From the NCBI RefSeq assembly GCF_014841215.1, contig NZ_JACYTR010000001.1, forward strand, positions 186,001-250,000: a stretch of DNA of 64,000 nt, in the 5' to 3' direction. Origin of the DNA: Pseudomarimonas arenosa. GTDB taxonomy: Bacteria; Pseudomonadota; Gammaproteobacteria; Xanthomonadales; Xanthomonadaceae. The notes beneath the pieces are model-generated. The model worked only from the letters and a program-made list of their open reading frames with translations. It had not been told where the DNA came from and made no database searches. Shown piece by piece: positions 55,535 to 64,000 of this stretch (positions are counted from its first letter, which is position 1; every line of letters begins with the position of its first letter). Position numbers and translations under genes: made by a program.

Positions 55535-56776
55535 ATGCTGCATCGCCTGAAAACCTGCTGCATGCTCGTTGCCCTGGGGCTCTGCCCGGCGCATGCCGAC
55601 GCTGCGCTGCGCATGACTCCACTGGAGCTGCCGGGCCACGCACAGCCGTCGATCAGCACCGACGGTCGTGGCGGTTTTGTGCTGACCAGTATCGAGCGCC
55701 AGGGCAGCCGCGCCGAATTGCGCTTTCATCAGCTGGATCGCCAGGGTCAGCTCCAACACAGCGGATTGATCGCCAGCGGTTCGGACTGGTTCGTCAACTG
55801 GGCGGATTTCCCCAGTCTGGTGGTGGCCGACAACGGCGATTGGCTGAGCTTCTACCTGCGCAAGTCAGATCCGAGCAAGCCCTACGCCTATGACATCTGG
55901 ACCACCCGTTCGACCGACCGCGGCCAGACCTGGTCGGAAGCCAGCAGGCTCAACCAGGACAACCGGCCGACCGAACACGGCTTTGTCAGCCTTCTACCAG
56001 ACGGTGAAGACCGGGTCCTGGCCATATGGCTGGATGGGCGGCGTGGCGCCGAGGCCGGCAGTCACGCTGGCCATGACGATCACGGCGCTGCCCACACCTC
56101 GCTGCGCAGCGCGCAGCTGAGCCGTGATGGCAGCACTCAGCAAGTAGAGCTGGACGATCTGACCTGCGATTGCTGCCACACAGATGCCCTGCGTACCGAG
56201 CAGGGTCCCTGGGTGGTGTACCGCGACCGCAGCCGGGAGGAAATTCGCGATATCGGCTGGCTTCGCCGTTTCGATCACGGCTGGTCGGCGCCGGCCATCG
56301 CGGTGGCCGATCACTGGCAGATGGCCGGTTGCCCGGTCAATGGGCCGGCCCTCACCCGCCTGGGCGATCGTCCGCTGCTGGCCTGGCCAACCCAGAACGG
56401 CGCTAACTTCGAGTTGCGCCTAGCCGTGCATGCGCAGTCGGGCTGGCAGCCACTGACCCGCCTGGAAGCGCACCCCAGCTTGCTGGGGCGGGTCGATGCG
56501 GCGCCCTGGCACAGCGAGCGGGCCCTGGTCAGCTGGCTGGGCGTGGCCGAGGGAACGGCCGGCCACCCGGTGCTACGGGTCGCCGAACTCGATGGCAACG
56601 GCGAGCAGATCAGTCGCTTGGACATCACCGAGCTGCCGGTCGGCCGCAACACCGGCATGCCGCGGCTGGCCAGTCTCGGCGATGCGGCCATCCTGGTCTG
56701 GACCGAGCCTGGCGCAGCTGGGCCGCGGGTGCGCGGCGTGCGCATCGAAACCGACGCGACGATCTCGGATGATTGA
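55535..56776 (+). CDS. Exported sialidase-fold (beta-propeller) protein with CDCC motif
   Basis: From ATG 55535 the product has 413 residues with a signal peptide (RLKTCCMLVALGLCPAHA). Repeated blade segments with sialidase-like turns follow (TTRSTDRGQTWSEASRLN is an Asp-box; VLAIWLDGRRG). A conserved-looking cluster DDLTCDCCHTDALRTEQG, next to YRDRSREEIRDIGWLR, is shared by a family usually labelled exo-alpha-sialidase. The sialidase catalytic arginine triad is not evident, so hydrolysis of sialic acid is doubtful. A His/Asp-rich insert (SHAGHDDHGAAH) suggests metal binding. Function unknown. Confidence 0.75.
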   Translation: MLHRLKTCCMLVALGLCPAHADAALRMTPLELPGHAQPSISTDGRGGFVLTSIERQGSRAELRFHQLDRQGQLQHSGLIASGSDWFVNWADFPSLVVADNGDWLSFYLRKSDPSKPYAYDIWTTRSTDRGQTWSEASRLNQDNRPTEHGFVSLLPDGEDRVLAIWLDGRRGAEAGSHAGHDDHGAAHTSLRSAQLSRDGSTQQVELDDLTCDCCHTDALRTEQGPWVVYRDRSREEIRDIGWLRRFDHGWSAPAIAVADHWQMAGCPVNGPALTRLGDRPLLAWPTQNGANFELRLAVHAQSGWQPLTRLEAHPSLLGRVDAAPWHSERALVSWLGVAEGTAGHPVLRVAELDGNGEQISRLDITELPVGRNTGMPRLASLGDAAILVWTEPGAAGPRVRGVRIETDATISDD

Positions 56777-56866
56777 CAGGGCGACATCGAGCGCATACCA
56801 GGGTCCACACTTTCGCTGCGGCACAGCGCGATCGGCCATTGCCACAGCCGCGCGGGCATTGACATC

Positions 56867-59800
56867 ATGAAGCCGCCCGTTAAGTCCGACCGACAGCCTG
56901 AAAAGAGGCGCCAACGGCGATGGATGCTGAACTTGCAGTGGATGCTTGGCCTGGCGCTGGTGCTACTGACGACCACGACCCCTGCAAGTCCGTCGCACGC
57001 CGACGAAGCGGGCGTCCCGCTGCTGGAGAATCTGGCGCCACGCGACTACGGTGCTGACGCGCAGAACTGGGACATCGTGCAGGACTCGCGCGGATTGATC
57101 TATATCGCCAACACACTCGGCGTGCTTGAGTTCGATGGCCAGCGCTGGAGCCTGCACAAGCTCGACAACGAAAGCACGGTGCGCTCGCTGGCCGTGGATG
57201 CCGAAGATCGAGTGCATGTCGGTGGCACCGATGAGTTTGGCGTGCTCGAACTGGATCGCTACGGCCGCCGCCACTACCGCGCCCTGCACAACCGTCTGCC
57301 CGCCGGACTGCGCCCGGTCGGTGAGATTCGTGCCACCCACGCCACCGCCGATGGCGTGGTGTACAACGCGCTGCGCCGATTGATTCGCCTACGCGGCGAT
57401 CAAGTACAGAGCTGGACGCCGAGCAGCAGCTTCCACTTTAGCTTTCGGGTCAATCAGCGCCTGCTGATCTGGGAGCAAGGGCGCGGCATGCTGGAATTGA
57501 TCGATGATCAGCTGCACCCCCTGCCGGGCGCTGATCGCCTGGCGGAACTGCGTGTCTATGCCGCACTGCCCTTCGACCACTCCGACGACCGCTCGAGCCT
57601 GCTGCTGGCCACGCGGCGCGATGGCTTGTTCCTGGCCGATCAGCGCGGCATTCGACCCTGGCCGACCGAAATCGACTCACGGCTGAAGGAGGATCTGATC
57701 TACCGTGGACTGCGTCTGCACGATGGCCAGATAGCGCTGGGCACGCTGCGTGGCCTGTATGTGCTGGATGCCGAGGGCGGCCTGCAGCTGCACTTGAACC
57801 GCAGTCAGGGACTGCGCGATGAGGATGTATTGAGCCTGTTCGAAGATCGTAGCGGCAGCGTGTGGCTCGGCCTGGACAACGGCTTGAGCCGAATCGACCG
57901 CAACGCGCCGTTCAGTCGCTTTGGCGAGCCTCAAGGCCTGCTCGGCCGGGTGATCGCCCTGCACCGTCATCAACACAGCCTGTACGCCGCCACCGGCCGC
58001 GGCCTGTTTCGCCTGCAGAGCGGCCATCCAGCCGGGTTTGTCGCAGTGCCCAAGGTCAATGATCAGACCTGGGCCATGCTCAGCCTGGGCGACCGCCTGC
58101 TGGTCGGCAACACCAATGGTTTGTTTGAAGTCAGCGACGGACAGGCCGAAACGGCGATCCGGGCCGGCCGCGCCATTGGCTCCCTGTTGCACAAGGATGA
58201 GCGCTTGTTCGTCGGCATGGACGGCGGCTTCCAGCAGGCCAGTTTCGATGGCAGTCGTTGGCAGCAGCATGATCTGCTGAATGATTTTGATGAGCTGGTA
58301 CAAAGCATCCATCACCCCGCCGACGATCGACTGTGGCTTGCCGTGTTTCCACACGGCATAGTGGAACTAACTGTTGAAGAGGATTCGGATTCGGGCAAGC
58401 CGAAGGCCAAGGTTCTGCGCTGGTATCGTGAAGATGACGGCGTGCCCGCTCGCACCGCGCTGCGCTTGCTGCAGTGGCACGAGCGTTGGCTGGTGCTAGG
58501 TAGCCGTCCAGCCAGCCGCTTCGACCCACAGCTGGGCCGATTCGAGCCCGACCAGGAACTCTCCGACTGGGCCGATCAGCATGGTCTGGTGATCGACCTG
58601 CTGCGCAGCGCAGACGATGGCCGCGAGTGGTTTCATGCCCACCGCCAATCCGATGGTCTACCCGTCACCGGCTACTTCCGTCATAGCGCCGAGCAAGGTC
58701 TCAGCACACCGAACTACACGCCCAGCCTGCAGGGCATCACGGTACGCAGTATCCTGCCCGAGGCCGATGGTCTGATCTGGATCGGCAGCGACGACGGCCT
58801 GTTTCGCTTCAACCCGAATGACGTCGATGCAGCCGGTGCGGAGTTTCCGTTACTGCTGCGCTCGATTCGCGCTGGTGACCATGCACTGCCGGTGCACCCC
58901 GACCCCTTGCAGCCCACCGAGCTGAGCTTCGGCCAGCGCGCGCTCAGCCTGATTGTCGCCATTCCCGGGGCATCGGCCAGCAACCCACAACGGCTTGAGG
59001 CCAAGGTGATCGGCGCCTGGAACGACTGGCGGCAAATTCAATCCGACCAACAGATTGAGATTGATGGGCTGGATGCAGGCGATTACCAGATCGCCCTGCG
59101 CGCCATCGACGCCCAGGGCCACCCGGCTTCGCAACTTATCTATCCGTTAAGGGTTCATCCACCCTGGTTTCGCAGCTGGCCCTTCCTCGCGCTGGTTGCG
59201 ATCGGCGCGCTCGCGTTGTTGATCGGCATCGTGCAGTGGCGAACGCGAAACCTGCGTTCGATCAACCTTGCCCTGGAACAGAAGGTGCAGCAGCGGACGT
59301 CCGAGATCGAACAAAGCCGGCAGCGTTTGGCCACCGCCCTGGAACAACTGCGCAGCACGCAGGCCGAACTTCTCAAGCGCGAGCGACTAGCCTCCCTTGG
59401 CGGCCTGGTGGCGGGGGTTGCGCATGAAATCAACACCCCGCTGGGCTACACCCTGACTGTCACCAGTCATCTGCAGCAGCAGATCGACACCGTCCAACAG
59501 ACCTTCAACAGCGGCAAGCTGACCCGCAGTGAATTGCGGCAGTTCCTGCTTGAGGCCGCCGAGGCACTGACCATTTCGATTCGCGGACTGCAGCGCAGCG
59601 CCACCCTGGTGCAGCGCTTCAAGCAGTTGGCGATCGACCGGCCGGACAGCCGCAGCGAAGTCAATCTGCGCAGCGCACTGCAGGCCAGCGCCGAGCGACT
59701 GCAGGACCAGCTTGATCCACGTGGCATCAGTGTGCACATCGAGTGCCCGCTGGAACTGGCAGTTCAATGCTCGGAAAACACCTTGCACTCGGTGTTGGAC

Positions 59801-60151
59801 CAACTATTGCTGAATGCGCTACAGCATGCGTTCCCGAGCGAGGGCGGGCGCATAGCAATGTCAGCGAGCCGCGACGACAGCGGCCGCTTCATAATCGTGG
59901 TCGAGGACAATGGTATCGGCATGGACGAAGCCACCGTTCGCAGCGCCCTGGAACCGTTCTACACCACACGCCGCCACCAAGGTGGCGTGGGCCTGGGGTT
60001 GTCCACCGCTCACAATCAGGTAGCCGGCCTGCTCGGCGGCGATTTGCAGCTGCGCAGCAGTCCGGGGCGCGGCACCCGGGTCGAACTGACTCTGCCGGCG
60101 CCGTCCGCCGAGTGGTCAGCGGACCCGGCGAGCCGATCGGACTCAGCCTGA
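56867..60151 (+). CDS. Large sensor histidine kinase with Reg_prop beta-propeller
   Basis: A 1094-residue protein with an N-terminal export segment (LNLQWMLGLALVLLTTTTPAS). The periplasmic half consists of about 12-14 two-component-regulator propeller blades (GLIYIANTLGVLEFDGQRW, GSVWLGLDNGLSRIDR, GLIWIGSDDGLFRFN), then a Y_Y_Y-type domain near 690-760. One membrane helix (WPFLALVAIGALALLIGIV) leads through a coiled coil to the kinase: H853 in GVAHEINTPLGYTLT, N-box LLNALQHAF, G-boxes DNGIGM and GVGLGLST. There is no receiver domain and no regulator gene nearby. It converges on a second kinase of the same design, overlapping it by nine bases (60143-60151). Confidence 0.9.
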   Translation: MKPPVKSDRQPEKRRQRRWMLNLQWMLGLALVLLTTTTPASPSHADEAGVPLLENLAPRDYGADAQNWDIVQDSRGLIYIANTLGVLEFDGQRWSLHKLDNESTVRSLAVDAEDRVHVGGTDEFGVLELDRYGRRHYRALHNRLPAGLRPVGEIRATHATADGVVYNALRRLIRLRGDQVQSWTPSSSFHFSFRVNQRLLIWEQGRGMLELIDDQLHPLPGADRLAELRVYAALPFDHSDDRSSLLLATRRDGLFLADQRGIRPWPTEIDSRLKEDLIYRGLRLHDGQIALGTLRGLYVLDAEGGLQLHLNRSQGLRDEDVLSLFEDRSGSVWLGLDNGLSRIDRNAPFSRFGEPQGLLGRVIALHRHQHSLYAATGRGLFRLQSGHPAGFVAVPKVNDQTWAMLSLGDRLLVGNTNGLFEVSDGQAETAIRAGRAIGSLLHKDERLFVGMDGGFQQASFDGSRWQQHDLLNDFDELVQSIHHPADDRLWLAVFPHGIVELTVEEDSDSGKPKAKVLRWYREDDGVPARTALRLLQWHERWLVLGSRPASRFDPQLGRFEPDQELSDWADQHGLVIDLLRSADDGREWFHAHRQSDGLPVTGYFRHSAEQGLSTPNYTPSLQGITVRSILPEADGLIWIGSDDGLFRFNPNDVDAAGAEFPLLLRSIRAGDHALPVHPDPLQPTELSFGQRALSLIVAIPGASASNPQRLEAKVIGAWNDWRQIQSDQQIEIDGLDAGDYQIALRAIDAQGHPASQLIYPLRVHPPWFRSWPFLALVAIGALALLIGIVQWRTRNLRSINLALEQKVQQRTSEIEQSRQRLATALEQLRSTQAELLKRERLASLGGLVAGVAHEINTPLGYTLTVTSHLQQQIDTVQQTFNSGKLTRSELRQFLLEAAEALTISIRGLQRSATLVQRFKQLAIDRPDSRSEVNLRSALQASAERLQDQLDPRGISVHIECPLELAVQCSENTLHSVLDQLLLNALQHAFPSEGGRIAMSASRDDSGRFIIVVEDNGIGMDEATVRSALEPFYTTRRHQGGVGLGLSTAHNQVAGLLGGDLQLRSSPGRGTRVELTLPAPSAEWSADPASRSDSA

Positions 60152-63100
60152 GGGGTGAACCACCCTGCGTGGCAGGCGCAACTCAAAGCAGGCGCCCTTG
60201 CCCGGCTCACTGCTTAGCTCGATGCTCCCGCGCAGAGTGCGGCAGACGAGGTTGTGCACCATGTGCAGACCGAGCCCAGCGCCGCGGCTGCGGTGAGTGG
60301 TAAAGAACGGATCGAACGCCCGCGCCACGGTCTCAGCGGACATGCCGACGCCATCATCGGCCACCCGAACCAGCAGTTCAGTCTCCGTCAGTCGACATTC
60401 GATACTGAAACTGCCACTGCACGTCTCGGCGCCTTCAGGCCAGGCGTACAGCGCAGCGTTGAATGCCAGCTGGGTCATGATCTGGAACAGTGCGCCGGGA
60501 TAGGTGATCAGCTCGCCGTTTCCGCTAACCGTCAGCGCAACCTCCACCGACTGCTGCTTCAGCGTCACCCGCGCCGTGTCGGCGAGATCCCGGGCCAGAT
60601 CAGCCAGTTCCATCGACACCGGGTTCTCGTGGCGCGAATCAATTGCCAGCTGCTTGAAGCGCTTGACCAGCTCACTGGCGCGCTCCAGGCTGCGCAGAAT
60701 CATCTGCACGCTCTCCTGGCTGGTGCGCTGCCACTGCTCAAGTTCGCTGCGTCGCAGGCTGCCCTCGGCGAACTTTCGGCTCGATGCATGGGTAGCCTCC
60801 TGCAGGTGGGAGGCGGCGGTCAGCGCCACCCCCAAGGGCGTGTTCACCTCATGGGCGACGCCGGCCACCAGCTGGCCCAGCGCCGCCAGTTTCTCCGATT
60901 GCACCAGCTGCTGCTGGGTGGCCATCAGATCGGTCAGCGCCTGCTCAGCACGCTGCTTGGCCTCTCTGAGCTGACCGGTCTGGGAATCGACCAAACGACG
61001 CAGCTTGCTGGCCTGGCGGGCGATCTGTCGGGTCCGCCAGCGCAGGGCGGCATGACCAAGCGCGAGCAGCAGCAGTATCGCGGCCAACATGGTCCAGGGT
61101 GTTTGCCACCAGGCCGGCTCAATACTGATCGGCAAGCGCAGCATTTGCCCGGACAGGCGACCGGTGCGATTACTGCCCTGCACCTCCAGCCAGTACTCGC
61201 CGGGCCACAGATTGCTGTAGCTGGCAACGCGATAGCCGGCATCGACCTGATTCCAGCCCTGATCGAAACCGAGCAATCGATAGCGATATCGATTGGCCTC
61301 GGGCAGGCTGAAATCGAGCGCGGCAAACTCCAGCGCAAAGCTGCGATCCTGCGGCGACAGCACAAACCCCTCCGGCCCCGAACCGATCGCCCGCACTCGA
61401 CCTTGAACACGCCATTCCGTTGTGCGCAGGGGGGCTTCGTAGGTCCAGGGCCGAAAGTGCTGCGGATCAACCACCAACACGCCCTCGCTGCCACCGAACA
61501 GCAAGCGGCCATCCAGCATCGAGGCATACGATCGATACCAACCCGTACCAAAGTCGACACCGTCAGCACGGGTCAGCACATAAGTGGAGTTGCGCTGCGG
61601 ATCGAACACGTAGCGCTGGCTCCACACCCGGCCTTCGCCATCCTGCTGCAGGTTGGCACCAAAATCGCCGTCCAGCGGCTGACTCTCATCCTCCAGCGCT
61701 GATCCACGCAAGGCGATGCGATCGAAGTGAAACCCCTCCGCCGCCGTTCTCAGCCGGTGCAGGCCCAGCGGAGTGTCGATCCACAGTCGTTGCTGCGAAT
61801 CAACCAGCAGCCCGAGCACGCTGCTGTGGGCAAGCTCGCTGCCCGGCACGGCATCCACCGCACGCAGTTCCATCTCACCGGGCAACAGGCGAAACAGCCC
61901 CGCCACCGCGCCGACCCAAAGCACGCCCTCCCTATCCAGCTGCAGCGCATTGATGTCCTGCGGCAGGCGCTCGGAGCCCACGCTGCGCAAGCGCCCACTT
62001 CGCGGATCAAAATTGAGCAGGGTGTTGCGAGCGCCCACCCACAGCTGACCGTCTTCTTGTGCCAGCAGGCGGCGCACACTGAGGCCCGCCGGTCGATCTG
62101 TCGCCACCACATTGACCAGCTGCTTGCCATCGGCCGACAGGCGCCACAGTCCCTCGCGACTTCCCAGCCACACACTGCCATCGGGACCTTCGGCCAGCGC
62201 TGTCACCCAGGCCAGCTCCAGCGCCGGCAGTTCGCTCGAGCCCGGCGTCAGCTGCCGCAGTGGGCGCAACGCGCTATCCAGCACACGTACACCGACCCCA
62301 CGCGTGCCCAGCCATAGCTCACCGTTGCGCCGTTGCAGGATGGCGGTCACGTTGTTCTGCTGGGCACCCGCTTCCGATTGAGTATCGCGTAACACGCCGA
62401 TTGCGCGCGCCCCTGGGTCATGCCATTGCAGACCCGACCCGAATCCACCGGCCCACACCAGGCCTGCGCGGTCGACCAGCAAGGCACGCAGATCGCTGCC
62501 CGCCGGGCTGGATGATTCAGCCGGACGATGCTCAATGTGCTCGACAACGACACCGTCAGCATCGCGAATATCGATGCCATCCTGCAGGCCAACCCAGATC
62601 CGATCGCCAACCTGGGCCAGGGCATAGGCCGACTGAGTCACACCACTCACGCCCGACTCCACCGGCAATCGCTCCAACCTGGGCTCGGCCGAATGCGGCT
62701 CTTGCAGGCGGAACAGATGCCCCTCGCGAGTGCCGACCCAAAGACTCCCATCGGCCGCCAGCAACAGGCTGTAGACCGTGCTGTCGGCCAGCTGGCGGGA
62801 CAGCTCGTCCTGGCCCGGCAGCGCTTGCACTGCGGCGCCGGGCGGCTTGCGAAACAACCCGGTCGGGGTGCCGATCCACAGCGTGCCCTGCGCGTCAACC
62901 AACAGCACGTTGATCCGCAACAAGCGGCCATTGGGCAGCGTGGGTGCGTGTTGCTCGAAGTGCGTGGCGCCGGGTGGCTGATAACTCAGCCCGCCATCGA
63001 CACTCCCGACCCACAGCCCGCCTTCGGCGCTCTCGGCCAGGGCGAACAAGGCGCCGTTGACCAAGGAGTCACTGCGATCTGGCTGATGGCGAAAGCGGGT

Positions 63101-63466
63101 GAACTTGCCGCTCAGCGGATCCAGCGCCGCCAATCCATCGACATCGGTGCCGATCCAGATCCGCCCGTCACCTGCCACCAGGATCGATCGCACCAGATTG
63201 CCCGGCATCGAATGCGGATCATCCGGCCGGTGGGAAAAGCGTTGGAAGCGATAGCCGTCGTAGCGCACCAGGCCACCGGCGGTGCCGATCCAGATGAAAC
63301 CACCGCGCCCCTGAGCCAGCGCAGTGAGCACCTGATCGGGGATCGCGCCCTGATCATCGATGCGAACGAACGCGGGCGGAATCGCTGCGCTGGCCGGCGC
63401 ACATAGCAGGGCGAGCAGCAGAACGCTGACCCATACGTAGCCGCGGCAGAAGTCCGGCACATGCAT
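60143..63466 (-). CDS. Second large Reg_prop sensor histidine kinase
   Basis: A 1107-residue protein from ATG 63466 (a start at 63484 would add six residues), with signal segment VWVSVLLLALLCAPASA. Blades such as GGFIWIGTAGGLVRYDGYRF, GRIWIGTDVDGLAAL and GSVWLGSREGLWRLS form two propellers, followed by a Y_Y_Y-type domain (NRYRYRLLGFDQGWNQV), one membrane span (WTMLAAILLLLALGHAAL), a coiled coil, H872 in GVAHEVNTPLGVALT and the ATPase domain (DDGVGM, GAGLGLHM). Its layout matches its convergent neighbour, but the sequences differ clearly outside the kinase. No receiver or partner gene is adjacent. Confidence 0.9.
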   Translation of the reverse strand: MHVPDFCRGYVWVSVLLLALLCAPASAAIPPAFVRIDDQGAIPDQVLTALAQGRGGFIWIGTAGGLVRYDGYRFQRFSHRPDDPHSMPGNLVRSILVAGDGRIWIGTDVDGLAALDPLSGKFTRFRHQPDRSDSLVNGALFALAESAEGGLWVGSVDGGLSYQPPGATHFEQHAPTLPNGRLLRINVLLVDAQGTLWIGTPTGLFRKPPGAAVQALPGQDELSRQLADSTVYSLLLAADGSLWVGTREGHLFRLQEPHSAEPRLERLPVESGVSGVTQSAYALAQVGDRIWVGLQDGIDIRDADGVVVEHIEHRPAESSSPAGSDLRALLVDRAGLVWAGGFGSGLQWHDPGARAIGVLRDTQSEAGAQQNNVTAILQRRNGELWLGTRGVGVRVLDSALRPLRQLTPGSSELPALELAWVTALAEGPDGSVWLGSREGLWRLSADGKQLVNVVATDRPAGLSVRRLLAQEDGQLWVGARNTLLNFDPRSGRLRSVGSERLPQDINALQLDREGVLWVGAVAGLFRLLPGEMELRAVDAVPGSELAHSSVLGLLVDSQQRLWIDTPLGLHRLRTAAEGFHFDRIALRGSALEDESQPLDGDFGANLQQDGEGRVWSQRYVFDPQRNSTYVLTRADGVDFGTGWYRSYASMLDGRLLFGGSEGVLVVDPQHFRPWTYEAPLRTTEWRVQGRVRAIGSGPEGFVLSPQDRSFALEFAALDFSLPEANRYRYRLLGFDQGWNQVDAGYRVASYSNLWPGEYWLEVQGSNRTGRLSGQMLRLPISIEPAWWQTPWTMLAAILLLLALGHAALRWRTRQIARQASKLRRLVDSQTGQLREAKQRAEQALTDLMATQQQLVQSEKLAALGQLVAGVAHEVNTPLGVALTAASHLQEATHASSRKFAEGSLRRSELEQWQRTSQESVQMILRSLERASELVKRFKQLAIDSRHENPVSMELADLARDLADTARVTLKQQSVEVALTVSGNGELITYPGALFQIMTQLAFNAALYAWPEGAETCSGSFSIECRLTETELLVRVADDGVGMSAETVARAFDPFFTTHRSRGAGLGLHMVHNLVCRTLRGSIELSSEPGKGACFELRLPRRVVHPSG

Positions 63467-63647
63467 GAGCGCATCGTAGTGCAATCAGGTGTCTGCGGGG
63501 GATGACCAAGGACACTCGCCGCCCACGCGCATCGCTCCTAGCATAGTGCTGCTGATCGGGCCGCGCAGCTCGGTGGTGCGCGTTCAGCCGACCTCGCGCA
63601 CTCTTGGCCGGCGGATCTCAACGTGAATCAATGTGGAGCGAGAGTGT

Positions 63648-64000
63648 ATGGGTGGATGTAAGCGATACCTGTGTTGGCTGATGCTGGTCGGCAGCGTTCT
63701 GGCCATCAGCGACGGCGCCATCGCACGTTCAGCGGAGGCCAACGAAGCACCCCTTGCCACCCTGCCCACCACGGTGGTGGTCAGCGGCGAACAACCCGGC
63801 CCTGGGCTATGGCGAGTGAGCAAGGATGGTCATCAGATGTGGGTACTCGGCACCTTGCTGCCCTTGCCCAAGCGCATGCAATGGAATGCCGCCGAGGTGG
63901 AACAGCGAATTGCCGATTCCAGCGCCTTTCTGCGCCAACCCAGCCTCAACTTCAGCGTGAAGGGCGGCATGCTGCGGGCGGTGTTCCTGCTGCCCTCGAT
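63648..64000 (+). CDS. TraB/GumN-family protein, N-terminal part (3' end outside window)
   Basis: The frame opens at ATG 63648 behind a purine-rich stretch (GAGCGAGAG) and stays open to the window end (117 codons). A signal peptide (LCWLMLVGSVLAISDGAIA) is followed by LWRVSKDGHQMWVLGTLLPLPKRMQWNAAEVEQRI. This is the typical GumN/TraB opening, in which LGT is followed by a metal-binding segment (often LGTIH; here LGTLL, so the histidine is replaced). The family includes proposed metalloproteases. The gene continues beyond 64000. Confidence 0.8.
   Translation, partial: MGGCKRYLCWLMLVGSVLAISDGAIARSAEANEAPLATLPTTVVVSGEQPGPGLWRVSKDGHQMWVLGTLLPLPKRMQWNAAEVEQRIADSSAFLRQPSLNFSVKGGMLRAVFLLPS

Noticed and set aside
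1-64000. tRNA, rRNA, riboswitch or prophage genes
   Set aside because: I looked for T-loop-like GTTCGAATC motifs, rRNA cores and phage structural genes and found none. A covariance-model scan would be needed to exclude small RNAs.

Overview
This window looks like chromosomal DNA from a GC-rich gammaproteobacterium, most likely of the Xanthomonadales/Lysobacterales. The evidence is GC-ending codons, many four-base (ATGA/GTGA) gene overlaps, a PepSY-PhoP-PhoQ group, GspA/GspB, E. coli-like DusA and Tdk, a GumN-type protein, DUF1820, many sensor kinases and c-di-GMP enzymes, and secreted proteins ending in a short FS(D/N)G(L/F)E tail. No rRNA, tRNA, CRISPR array, prophage or complete insertion sequence was seen. 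The order-level placement is inference.

Layout. 1-3230: the end of a TetR regulator overlaps a long fusion of a retinol-saturase/carotenoid-isomerase-like flavoprotein, a ferredoxin reductase and a 2Fe-2S ferredoxin. 3620-8822: the bacterial RNA-repair pair Hen1-Pnkp (overlapping by four bases), followed 65 bases later by a J-domain protein with an arginine-rich tail. 9366-16197: a 1661-residue secreted beta-helix protein built from about seven copies of a ~187-residue unit, then a secreted M28 peptidase; the two share a C-terminal signature. 16198-20777: a small MITE-like element with solo ends nearby, two secreted proteins of unknown function, and a TPR-PAS protein with an unassigned C-terminal domain. 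20778-26299: an orphan FtsX/MacB-type permease, then a MerR regulator with its operator and a Cu/Ag P-type ATPase. 26300-27590: three 131-bp tandem repeats abutting the broken tail of an AhpD/carboxymuconolactone-decarboxylase gene.

28245-35093 is a compact operon: Hpt protein, HD-GYP phosphodiesterase, hybrid kinase (PAS-GAF-HisKA-HATPase-REC-Hpt), stand-alone receiver and REC-GGDEF cyclase. It is a full phosphorelay joined to both synthesis and breakdown of c-di-GMP. 35200-37007: a PagL-like outer-membrane protein, PhzF-like epimerase and small DksA/TraR zinc finger. 37273-41145 (minus): a MacAB-like export operon headed by a Yip1-like membrane protein, every junction a four-base overlap. 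41243-44146 (minus): a GAF-GGDEF-EAL protein. 44401-48967: thymidine kinase (Zn ligands lost), GspA, GspB, a zinc-ribbon membrane protein, a rhomboid protease and a DUF1820 protein.

49156-51814 (minus): PepSY protein, PhoP-like regulator and PhoQ-like kinase. 51979-53937 (minus): DusA and a CtlX-like amidinotransferase-fold hydrolase. 54097-56776: DUF6265 and DUF2189 proteins and a sialidase-fold secreted protein. 56867-63466: two very large beta-propeller sensor kinases of the same architecture, convergent and overlapping at their 3' ends by nine bases. The window ends inside a TraB/GumN-family gene. Signalling dominates the window: five histidine kinases or kinase-like sensors, three c-di-GMP enzymes and several stand-alone phosphorelay modules.
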